Assembly: GCA_021804185.1 (NCBI GenBank)
Contig: JAJZKL010000050.1
Span: forward strand, 1-7,142
Reading direction: 5' to 3'
From: Thermoplasmata archaeon
GTDB taxonomy: Archaea > Thermoplasmatota > Thermoplasmata > Thermoplasmatales > Thermoplasmataceae
Length of the DNA: 7,142 nt
Both the position numbers and the translations under genes were made by a program. Under the pieces are notes generated by a model. The model saw nothing but the letters and a program-made list of their open reading frames with translations. It had not been told where the DNA came from and ran no database searches. Positions 1 through 6,603 of the stretch are shown here, piece after piece; positions within the stretch are counted from its first letter, which is position 1; each line of letters opens with the position of its first letter.

Positions 1-1433
1 AATGTCTTCAGGATCAGTGGTTCATTGACTACTCGGTCCCATGGCTTAAGAAAAAATCCCATGCCGTGGTAAATGAGATGCTGTTTGAGCCATCCCACTA
101 CAGAGATGGTATGCACGACATTATTGACTGGCTCAGGGAAAGGCCGTGTGCAAGAAGAAGAGGCATAGGAACAAAACTGCCATTTGATGAAAGATGGACA
201 ATCGAATCACTTTCGGACTCTACTATCTATCCCATTGTGTACACATGTGCACGACAGCTTCGTGAAATTCATAAGAATCTTGGGAACAATCTGCCTGAAG
301 ACATTATAGAGCACATCTTCACCGGCGAACCTTTGAAAAATTCCTACAGCGATGAAGTGATGGGCCTTATCAGTGAAGCTGCCAGATCTAAGGAATACTG
401 GTATGGGGTGGACGTAAGGATGACAACCAGCCCACACATAACCAACCATCTTGCTTTCTATATCATGAACCATGCAGCACTTTTCACAGAGAGGGACTGG
501 CCTAAGGGGATAGTTATCTCAGGCCTTGTAATATCTGAAGGTGCCAAGATTTCAAAGAGCAAGGGAAATGCGATCTCTCTGCTCAAGATTGCAAACAACT
601 ATTCTTCGGACCTTTACCGCCTTTTCTCTGCAATAAATTCCGAAACGACATCGGTACTGGACTGGAATGAGACAGACATCAATCTTGTGAGAAAGAAGTA
701 TGATACATTTGTCTCTATGGTTGAATCTTTTAAAGATCCGGGTGTCACCAGGATGGGTAATGTTGAGAGATGGTTTGTTGTCTCCTTCTATAATCATGCT
801 AAGGATTTTATCAGCAGGATGGATAAATATGACATACGGGGCGCATGTATTTCAGTTTTCTATGAGGTTCTCAATGATCTAAAACATGTTGAGGCCAGAG
901 GAGGAAATATCATGGTTGCACTCCGCGAGGTAATAAGGGACTGGCTGGTGCTAATGTCTCCAGTAATTCCACATACCTGCGAGGAGTTATGGGAAAAGAT
1001 GGGCAACCACGGGTTTGTAAGCGCAGAGCGTTACATTTCTCCTGGATCCGGGATGGATCAGTCCCCAATCCACAGGGAAAACTACATTGAAAAGCTCATT
1101 TCTGATATCAGGGAAATATCAAGGGCAACAGGAATAAAACCTTCAGAAATAAGAATCAATGTTGCTCCAAGGGAAATATTTGAAACAACCTCAATCCTGA
1201 TGAACGAAGGGCCATCCAAGGTTCCTGATAGGCATAAATATCTGATTCCAGACTTCATGAAGAATAAGAAGAATATTTCAATTGAGATAGTGGATGAGCT
1301 TGACCTGATTTCATCAGAACGGGAATATCTGGAAAATCTCTTTTCCTGCAGAATAGAAATAAGGAGTGAGGTCAGCAGATCCGGGAGAGCAAATCCATGG
1401 CCAGGCAGGCCTTCCATAGAACTGGTTAGATAA
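1..1433 (+). CDS. leuS: Leucyl-tRNA synthetase, archaeal type, C-terminal half (5' end outside window)
   Basis: Cytoplasmic class I aminoacyl-tRNA synthetase that attaches leucine to tRNA-Leu. The frame is open from the left edge (first complete codon at 3, about 477 codons visible), so the GTG at 66 is internal and not a start. Visible landmarks: WFIDY near the edge; CARRRGIGTKLP (from about window residue 49) followed by LSDSTIY, both typical of archaeal/eukaryotic-type LeuRS; the KMSKS signature as KISKS at 546-560, which binds ATP; and an anticodon-binding helical domain with SPVIPHTCEELWEKMG around 955-1002. The end, NPWPGRPSIELVR, resembles the normal C-terminus of archaeal LeuRS, so the 3' end appears intact. 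The HIGH motif and editing domain must lie upstream; family members are about 900-960 residues. A T-run follows the stop. Identification is near certain; the missing half cannot be judged. Confidence 0.95.
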   Translation, partial: CLQDQWFIDYSVPWLKKKSHAVVNEMLFEPSHYRDGMHDIIDWLRERPCARRRGIGTKLPFDERWTIESLSDSTIYPIVYTCARQLREIHKNLGNNLPEDIIEHIFTGEPLKNSYSDEVMGLISEAARSKEYWYGVDVRMTTSPHITNHLAFYIMNHAALFTERDWPKGIVISGLVISEGAKISKSKGNAISLLKIANNYSSDLYRLFSAINSETTSVLDWNETDINLVRKKYDTFVSMVESFKDPGVTRMGNVERWFVVSFYNHAKDFISRMDKYDIRGACISVFYEVLNDLKHVEARGGNIMVALREVIRDWLVLMSPVIPHTCEELWEKMGNHGFVSAERYISPGSGMDQSPIHRENYIEKLISDIREISRATGIKPSEIRINVAPREIFETTSILMNEGPSKVPDRHKYLIPDFMKNKKNISIEIVDELDLISSEREYLENLFSCRIEIRSEVSRSGRANPWPGRPSIELVR

Positions 1434-1440
1434 ATCGGCA

Positions 1441-1445
1441 TTTTT
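1441..1445 (+). terminator. Possible T-run terminator after leuS
   Basis: Five T residues start 8 bases after the leuS stop, followed by more T-rich sequence that merges into the TATA box of the next gene. Archaeal RNA polymerase often terminates at T-rich tracts without a hairpin. The run is short and overlaps promoter-type sequence, so this is only a suggestion. Confidence 0.3.
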
Positions 1446-1454
1446 CCTAATTTA

Positions 1455-1462
1455 TTTATAAA
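1455..1462 (+). promoter_or_regulatory. TATA box of the aldolase/dehydrogenase gene, leaderless
   Basis: TTTATAAA, a near-consensus archaeal TATA box, lies in the 47-bp gap after leuS. Its first base is 26 bp before the ATG at 1481. TATA boxes normally place transcription start about 22-27 bp downstream, so the mRNA should begin at or next to the ATG. No Shine-Dalgarno sequence is present, which agrees with leaderless translation. It makes the gene a separate transcription unit from leuS. Confidence 0.75.
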
Positions 1463-1480
1463 CTCTTCTTATTCCCAACA

Positions 1481-3454
1481 ATGAGCTCTGATCCTCGTCC
1501 AGCTTATCTCGAACTGATAAAGGAATGTGTTGAATTCTCCAGGAAGATTGGAGTGCAGCCTGAAGTTGTTCTGCATGGTGGCGGCAACACCTCAGTAAAG
1601 ACGGAGGAAAATGATCATACGGGCAGAAGCCTTCAGGTGTTGAGAGTCAAGGGCTCAGGATCAGATCTCGCAAAAATAGACGAGTCCGGTTTCACTGCTC
1701 TTCGCATGGATGATCTGCTGGCTGCTCGCAAAATAAGGGAAATGAGCGACATTGAAATGGCGGATTACCTGAAAAAAAGCATGCTCGATCCATCACAGCC
1801 TTCACCAAGTGTCGAGACATTCATGCATGCCTTCATTCCGTATACTTTCGTAACACACTCACATGCTGACAACATCCTGTCCATAACCAACACTGATCTC
1901 AGCGATTCCCAGATCAGTGAACTTTTCCCCGGGACAGTGATAGTTCCATATCACCAGCCAGGCTTCAAACTGGCCAGGGCATTTATGGACATGGTGGAGA
2001 ACCTGCCTTCAGGAACCAGGGGAATAATTCTCCGGAAACATGGCCTTTTCACCTTTGGAAATACTGGAAAGGAGAGCTATGACAGGCACATTGAGCTCAT
2101 AAATGAGGCTGGAAACATAATCAAGAAGAAATGTGGAGACCTGAAGTTGAATCCACAGTATCCAAAGGCTGATCCATCCAGTGTAATGTCTGCAGTTCCT
2201 CATCTTAGAGGAATTATTTCAGGTGGGTCCAGAAAAGTTCTGCTTATCGACAGTGGAGATGAGGCATGCGATATTTCCAGAACAAAAGAGGCAAAAGAGT
2301 TCCAGAATGCAGGGCCTGCCACTCCTGACATGTTGATAAGGACAAAGTATGACTACCTTTATGTGTCGTCAATAGAGGAGATCGGGGCAAAGATTGAAGA
2401 ATATGTGAATAACTACACGCAAGAATACAGCAAATACATTGGTGGCAAGTATCAGATGCACGATCCGTTCCCGCCAATTATTGTTGTGCTAGGGTTTGGC
2501 ATTATCACCGCAGCCACCACATGGAAAGAATGCAGAATAATAAAGGACCAGTTCATCCACTCTTTCAGGGTCAACCTTGCGGCATCCAGGTTTTCAAAGC
2601 AGTCTTTCATTTCCAGGGAAGCCTCATTTGAAATGGAATACTGGCCACTGGAGGAGGCAAAACTGAAGAAATTCGTCCCAAAGCCACTTCAGGGTAAAAT
2701 ATCAGTTGTTACAGGCGCAGCAAACGGTATAGGATATGTCGCTGCACACACACTTGCTAGAAACGGGTCTATGGTTTTTGCGCTTGACCTCAGCCCGCAG
2801 GTAGAAGAAAGTGCTTCAAGAATAGAAAAAGAGACAGGATCAAGAGTGATTGGGATTCGATGTGACATATCTTCAGAGGACGATGTCAAAAATGCATTCC
2901 ACAAGATAATTGAATTGTCGGGCGGAGTTGACATTCTTTTCAACAACGCCGGAATACTGAAAAGTGCACCTCTTACAGAAATATCCCCTCAGGAGCTGGA
3001 CAGGCACTATCAGGTTAATGCAAGGGGGACATTCCTCATGACCAGGGAAGCCTTCAGGATTATGAAGGAATCTGGCCTTGGAGGGAACATAGTCTTCAAT
3101 ATAACTAAAAACCTGCTCCACCCTGGACCCGAGATGCTTTCATATGGTTCTACAAAGGCAATGGCAGCCCAGATGTGCCACTATGTTGCCAAGGAAGGCG
3201 GAAAGTATGGAATCAGAGCCAACATCATCAACCCCGACAAAGTATTTCGCGGATCCCTGATCTGGGAGGGCGGCGTTCTGGAGTCAAGAGCGAAAGCCAA
3301 AGGTCAGACTGTTGAGGCATACAAGACTACAAACCTGTTAAGGAGAGAGGTGCTTCCTGAACATGTGGCAAACGTCCTTCTTGCACTTGTTAATGAGGAT
3401 ATCTTCGGTGCTACAACTGACGCCATGATTCCAGTAGATGGCGGTGTGCTATAG
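1481..3454 (+). CDS. Fused class II aldolase / short-chain dehydrogenase (RhaD-YuxG-like)
   Basis: A 657-residue fusion. Residues about 1-220 are a class II (zinc) aldolase/adducin domain: HGGGNTS at 32-38 for phosphate/substrate binding, E112 at the catalytic Glu position, and zinc ligands H126, H128 (HSH) and H187 (KHG). A linker of about 170 residues follows. Residues about 403-657 are a short-chain dehydrogenase: TGAANGIG at 411-418, D436 at the end of strand 2 (suggesting NAD rather than NADP), CD at 461-462, NNAG at 488-491, N513, and YGSTK with Y555 and K559. The usual catalytic Ser, 13 residues before Tyr, is T542. Family members split L-rhamnulose-1-phosphate (or a similar ketose phosphate) into DHAP and lactaldehyde and then oxidise or reduce the aldehyde; B. 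subtilis YuxG has similar length and layout. No sugar kinase or isomerase is nearby, so the substrate here is inferred. The ATG start fits the TATA box 26 bp upstream. Confidence 0.88.
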   Translation: MSSDPRPAYLELIKECVEFSRKIGVQPEVVLHGGGNTSVKTEENDHTGRSLQVLRVKGSGSDLAKIDESGFTALRMDDLLAARKIREMSDIEMADYLKKSMLDPSQPSPSVETFMHAFIPYTFVTHSHADNILSITNTDLSDSQISELFPGTVIVPYHQPGFKLARAFMDMVENLPSGTRGIILRKHGLFTFGNTGKESYDRHIELINEAGNIIKKKCGDLKLNPQYPKADPSSVMSAVPHLRGIISGGSRKVLLIDSGDEACDISRTKEAKEFQNAGPATPDMLIRTKYDYLYVSSIEEIGAKIEEYVNNYTQEYSKYIGGKYQMHDPFPPIIVVLGFGIITAATTWKECRIIKDQFIHSFRVNLAASRFSKQSFISREASFEMEYWPLEEAKLKKFVPKPLQGKISVVTGAANGIGYVAAHTLARNGSMVFALDLSPQVEESASRIEKETGSRVIGIRCDISSEDDVKNAFHKIIELSGGVDILFNNAGILKSAPLTEISPQELDRHYQVNARGTFLMTREAFRIMKESGLGGNIVFNITKNLLHPGPEMLSYGSTKAMAAQMCHYVAKEGGKYGIRANIINPDKVFRGSLIWEGGVLESRAKAKGQTVEAYKTTNLLRREVLPEHVANVLLALVNEDIFGATTDAMIPVDGGVL

Positions 3455-3482
3455 CCTTCGAAACTAACTCAGGCTCATTCTC

Positions 3483-3539
3483 TCCAATTTTTACATATAA
3501 GTTCAGCAATGTATTGTGCAGGCCTCTTGAAAAATTGGA
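3483..3539. terminator. Bidirectional terminator in convergent gap
   Basis: The gap between the aldolase/dehydrogenase stop (3454) and the reductase stop (3549) holds a perfect 10-bp inverted repeat: TCCAATTTTT at 3483-3492 and AAAAATTGGA at 3530-3539, separated by 37 bp. Each strand therefore shows a T5 run soon after its own gene: 34 bases after the + stop, and 15 bases after the - stop. On the - strand another TTTTT (complement of 3543-3547) sits directly after the stop. T-runs are the main archaeal termination signal, so a role in ending both transcripts is the simplest reading. The rest of the gap holds no gene that I can support. Confidence 0.6.
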
Positions 3540-3548
3540 AGACAAAAA

Positions 3549-4529
3549 TCACAGAAGGGCAGCAATTATTTTTGTGAGGCTCGCTTCGATGCCGAAGTAT
3601 CTCAGATCTTCCCTGGCCGGTGAAATGGCGCCAATGTTTTTCAGGCTAAGCAGCCTGTTTCCCCTGACATTCATGAGGAGATCAAACAGCCTGAGATATC
3701 TGGAGTAACTCTGCCTCAACTGCTCAGCATACTTTTCCAGTATTGTGTTCAAATCGTCGTTTTCCTTTAAGATCTGGAAAAGAATCTCGGCACATTCAAG
3801 ACTTGGGACAATGCCCTCTCCTGTAATCGGTGATACAGTGCCGATTGCCTCACCCACCCCTATAACATTTCCTGATGATATACTCTCAAAAAGAGGCTTA
3901 AGCCTTATGTTCCTTGACAGGACTCTACTGTGTGGTGTTCCCTCAAGTGAATCCCTTATTGCATCCAGATCATCCGAACCGGCCCCTATATGGCTATAAT
4001 TTTTCAGCGGGAATATCCAGTGGTAACCTGATCCAGAGGGGAAGAACCTGAAGTGGAACGAGGAGTATCCTGTTGGGTCTGATACATATTCAAGTGTACG
4101 CATGGTAAAATCCTGTTCCACGGGTCCGAGAATGGATCGGCTAACTCCTGTGGCGTCAACTATCAGATCGGTCTCCATGTCTTTCAACCTGGACCGGTGA
4201 TGTTTTGTTTCTGTAACCAGATCTTCGAGGAAGGCATTCTTGTCTATTGTGGCCAGGCCTGCCGGTGAAAAATGAACAGACTTTCCGGCGCTGTTTGTTA
4301 AAACCACATCATCTGCGACAACCTCAACATACTTCTCAGATTCAAGGGATGCAAGTTCACAGAACCTGAAGAATAGCCTTGAATTCAGTGCATAGCCACA
4401 GGGAACAGGGAAGCCTTGTGGTCTGGGGTCGTATCCTTCGCATTCTATCCCCTCACTGGAAAGCCTGTTCAGCAAATATGCACCCGAAACTCCCAGGCCC
4501 GCTATTCGTATCAACTTAGAGCAATCCAT
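3549..4529 (-). CDS. Geranylgeranyl-reductase-family FAD oxidoreductase, short form
   Basis: A flavoprotein, 326 residues from the ATG. Residues 9-34 form an FAD-binding beta-alpha-beta: GLGVSG at 11-16 and acidic D34. CG at 44-45 matches the conserved Cys-Gly of geranylgeranyl reductases. IDKNAF at 95-100 matches the usual DR..F segment with Lys for Arg. DATG is at 125-128. GYHWIFP at 168-174 matches the family YxWxFP substrate-pocket motif. GEAIGTVSPITGEGI at 226-240 is the second FAD motif, with Glu for the usual Asp. Relatives reduce isoprenoid double bonds in archaeal membrane lipids or quinone side chains; the substrate here is unknown. It is shorter than usual (about 390-450): only some 20 residues separate the FLEDL segment from DATG, where about 50 are normal. 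Start is uncertain: ATG at 4529, or TTG at 4514 (residue 6), which fits the nearest TATA element better. It stands alone, convergent with the aldolase gene and divergent from truA. Confidence 0.8.
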   Translation of the reverse strand: MDCSKLIRIAGLGVSGAYLLNRLSSEGIECEGYDPRPQGFPVPCGYALNSRLFFRFCELASLESEKYVEVVADDVVLTNSAGKSVHFSPAGLATIDKNAFLEDLVTETKHHRSRLKDMETDLIVDATGVSRSILGPVEQDFTMRTLEYVSDPTGYSSFHFRFFPSGSGYHWIFPLKNYSHIGAGSDDLDAIRDSLEGTPHSRVLSRNIRLKPLFESISSGNVIGVGEAIGTVSPITGEGIVPSLECAEILFQILKENDDLNTILEKYAEQLRQSYSRYLRLFDLLMNVRGNRLLSLKNIGAISPAREDLRYFGIEASLTKIIAALL

Positions 4530-4537
4530 GAAATGTA

Positions 4538-4545
4538 TTTTAAAT
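4538..4545. promoter_or_regulatory. TATA-like element in the divergent truA / reductase gap
   Basis: TTTTAAAT, in the AT-rich run TATTTTAAATT, is the only TATA-like sequence in the 34-bp gap. Read on +, its first base is 26 bp before the truA GTG, the same spacing as at the aldolase gene, giving a leaderless truA mRNA. The element is almost its own reverse complement (ATTTAAAA), so it could also drive the - strand gene. Transcription would then begin near 4516-4520, inside the first codons counted from ATG 4529. No Shine-Dalgarno sequence is seen for either gene. Confidence 0.6.
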
Positions 4546-4563
4546 TCTTGCTGATGACAGGCA

Positions 4564-5343
4564 GTGTACTATTTCCTCAGGTTTGGATATGAAGGCTATA
4601 AATTTTCAGGATTCCAGAGGGGAAATGGTAACAACAGCGTGGAAGATTCAATCCTGAAGGTCCTCAAGGAAAATTCACTTGCATCTGATATATCCTGTGC
4701 AGCAAGAACTGATAGAGGGGTATCTGCTACAGGGAATGTCCTTAAGCTATCCTCTGACGAATCAGCTGAGAAGATTGCCGGAATATTGAACTCACATTGT
4801 GAAGGGATATTTGTCAGCGCATATGCCGAAGTTAAGGAAGATGCGAATCCAAGGCATTGCCTGAGGAAAACATACAGCTATTTCCTCAGGGATACTCCTG
4901 ACACCACCCTTCTGAGTTCACAGTTATCACTGTTTGCTGGCACCCATGATTTCCATCTGTTCTGCAGGAGGGATTCAAGGAACCCGGTGAGGACCATAGA
5001 AAGAATTGACGTAATACGAACTGGGGAAAAAACAGTGAGGGTCGATTTTACAGCGAGAAGTTTCGTATGGATGCAGATCAGGAATATTATGGGGTTCAGC
5101 ATTGAAAATGCATCAAGAGGAAGATTAATCGATCCATTTCGGGTTAATTCCTGGTCCAGGAAACCGGCATCACCGCTCCCTCTGGTTCTAACAGATATAA
5201 GTTATCAATCAATAGAGTTCACAAATGTTTATTCAGGCTCAAAGGAGAAATACTATACGCGTGCAGTGGAAGAACAGTGGTCCCGTTACATGATTACTGA
5301 GCATATTGTGACTGAACTGGGGCGTTCACATATATATAGATGA
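4564..5343 (+). CDS. truA: tRNA pseudouridine synthase A
   Basis: Converts uridine to pseudouridine in the anticodon stem-loop of tRNAs (positions 38-40 in characterised members). It is 259 residues, normal for TruA. Motifs in order: FGYEGYKFSGFQR near the N-terminus; ARTDRGVSA with catalytic D50 at 47-55; RKTYSYFL at 101-108 with the conserved Tyr; FAGTHDFHLF at 124-133; and SFVWMQIRNIMG at 166-177. The start is GTG at 4564: an in-frame TGA lies only three codons upstream (4555-4557) with no other start between, and the TATA element is 26 bp ahead, so the message should be leaderless with GTG at its 5' end. The stop overlaps the ATG of the transporter gene by 4 bp, implying co-transcription, although the two products have no evident functional link. 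Confidence 0.93.
   Translation: MYYFLRFGYEGYKFSGFQRGNGNNSVEDSILKVLKENSLASDISCAARTDRGVSATGNVLKLSSDESAEKIAGILNSHCEGIFVSAYAEVKEDANPRHCLRKTYSYFLRDTPDTTLLSSQLSLFAGTHDFHLFCRRDSRNPVRTIERIDVIRTGEKTVRVDFTARSFVWMQIRNIMGFSIENASRGRLIDPFRVNSWSRKPASPLPLVLTDISYQSIEFTNVYSGSKEKYYTRAVEEQWSRYMITEHIVTELGRSHIYR
5331..5338 (+). promoter_or_regulatory. Possible internal TATA box before the transporter
   Basis: TATATATA lies in the last codons of truA, immediately before the overlapping ATG at 5340. It is too close to serve that ATG, but it could start a transcript around 5355-5360, just ahead of the in-frame TTG at 5361. It may equally be chance: the codons read His-Ile-Tyr-Arg. Confidence 0.3.
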
Positions 5344-6563
5344 TCATTATTGCTCAGGGATTGAATTACAGAGTCAGATCCGCCTCCATAAATTTCAGCC
5401 GGGCTGTTTATGGGATGAACTGGTTCAATATAGCTCCAGGGTTAAGTTATATAGCATCTAACTTTGACCTGAGAATTGTCTCTCTTGGAATTATGACGAC
5501 CTCATTCTATATTGGGCTGGCTGTCTTTCAGATGGCAGGAGGCATTCTGGCATCCAGGATCGGCAATGTGAAAACATCTGTATTTGGAATAACTGTGCTG
5601 GGCCTATCTGTTATAGGTACAGCCCAGTCCCACAACCTTTATGATCTCATAGCAGCAAGATTTTTTGCCGGATTTGGATCGGCATTCTTCTTCTCCCCTG
5701 CTCTTGGCCTTTTGCATCAGATAGTTCCGGAACAGAGCTATCCCTTCCACGTAGGCCTTTTCAATGGGTCCTTTAATATAGGGGCAGGAATAGGAATAAT
5801 TGGATGGAATATTCTTGATATCTATCTGGGTTGGCGAACACCTCTGGATATTGCTGGCATCATCATGCTCGCCCTCGCCTTGGAGAATTTCATCGTTCTG
5901 AGGGATATACATGTTACACCGTCATCCTTCCGAGGGGCTACAAAGAATGCTGGAATACTTCTAAGAAAAAAGAATGTATGGATTCTTCCTGTGATGGCAC
6001 TTTCGGGCATTCTTTCCGAAACTGTTGTGGGAAACCTTCTTGTCTACTACCTGGAGACTCAGGTTGGCTTTTCATCAGAGAGTGCAAGCATTCTGGACAT
6101 GATATTCCTTTTCATAGGTTTTGCAGGTGGGGTCATTGGAGGATACATATTTGCAAGGAACCGTCATCAGATTGCCCAGTTTGTGGCAGTGATTATCATG
6201 TGTTCGGTACTTGTAATACTGCTCGGATATTCAAGGAGCTTCATTGAAATCCTGCTGGAAGTCTCAGTACTGGGGATGTTAACAGTAAATACTCTTTCAA
6301 TTCTTTACACTCTTTCGGCCAGAAACATAAAAGATCCAGGCATGATATCCTTTTCCCTGTCATTCATAAATTTTGTCCAGAACATTATTGGTGCATTCAG
6401 CCCGACAATTTTCGGAATTTTTGCCAGAGTCATTGGATACAGTATTTCCTGGTCTCTGATTGGCTTGATGGGGCTTGTGGGTTTCGTCTCATTCATATTC
6501 CTGGACAGGTCTGCACTTCTCGTTACCAAGGAGACAGAAATAACTATATCAGAACCAGATTGA
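5340..6563 (+). CDS. MFS transporter, substrate unknown
   Basis: Integral membrane protein of 407 residues with the length and hydrophobicity of a 12-helix major facilitator superfamily permease. Helices lie roughly at 14-36, 47-67, 78-95, 101-125, 135-157, 169-188, 212-236, 250-271, 278-295, 300-325, 335-360 and 367-388. The signature loop between helices 2 and 3 is GGILASRIGNVK at 67-78, a variant of GxLADRxGRR with Ser in place of Asp. A matching GGVIGGYIFARNR at 263-275 lies after helix 8, showing the internal two-fold repeat. RFFAGFGSAFFFSPA at 107-121 fits the helix 4 pattern. No feature shows what is transported. The ATG at 5340 overlaps the truA stop as ATGA; an alternative TTG at 5361 would remove seven residues before the first helix. 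The short C-terminal tail is polar and acidic. Confidence 0.85.
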   Translation: MIIIAQGLNYRVRSASINFSRAVYGMNWFNIAPGLSYIASNFDLRIVSLGIMTTSFYIGLAVFQMAGGILASRIGNVKTSVFGITVLGLSVIGTAQSHNLYDLIAARFFAGFGSAFFFSPALGLLHQIVPEQSYPFHVGLFNGSFNIGAGIGIIGWNILDIYLGWRTPLDIAGIIMLALALENFIVLRDIHVTPSSFRGATKNAGILLRKKNVWILPVMALSGILSETVVGNLLVYYLETQVGFSSESASILDMIFLFIGFAGGVIGGYIFARNRHQIAQFVAVIIMCSVLVILLGYSRSFIEILLEVSVLGMLTVNTLSILYTLSARNIKDPGMISFSLSFINFVQNIIGAFSPTIFGIFARVIGYSISWSLIGLMGLVGFVSFIFLDRSALLVTKETEITISEPD

Positions 6564-6567
6564 ACCA

Positions 6568-6574
6568 TTTATTA
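6568..6574 (+). promoter_or_regulatory. Weak TATA-like element before the ligase
   Basis: TTTATTA lies in the 40-bp gap between the transporter stop and the ligase GTG at 6604. Its first base is 36 bp before the GTG, so it would give a leader of about 10 bases. This is a weaker match and a longer spacing than at truA and the aldolase gene. The ligase might instead be read through from the transporter transcript. Confidence 0.3.
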
Positions 6575-6603
6575 GACGGGACATGATCTGAGATGGATCA
6601 CAG

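Noticed and set aside
66..1433. Separate gene starting at GTG 66
   Set aside because: The frame is open to the left edge and the upstream codons (WFIDY and following) continue the LeuRS sequence, so 66 is internal.
1082..1441. 119-residue open frame on the - strand
   Set aside because: It lies almost wholly antisense to the well-supported leuS 3' end, and its translation shows no recognisable domain.
3455..3548. Possible small RNA in the largest intergenic gap
   Set aside because: Apart from the inverted repeat with T-runs there is no compact stable fold or tRNA-like pattern visible by eye; a terminator explains it more simply.
3514..3708. Small + strand frame with a TTG start, preceded by a TATA-like ACATATAAG
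   Set aside because: Mostly antisense to the reductase 3' end. The TATA-like sequence is only about 17-20 bp from the TTG, and the product has no recognisable features.
4878..5102. 74-residue - strand frame within truA
   Set aside because: It overlaps the conserved TruA core on the opposite strand and has no motif or promoter of its own.
5831..6247. 138-residue open frame on + inside the transporter gene
   Set aside because: It is a frame-shifted reading of a strongly supported MFS gene, rich in Cys, His and Trp as expected for out-of-frame sequence, with no motif.
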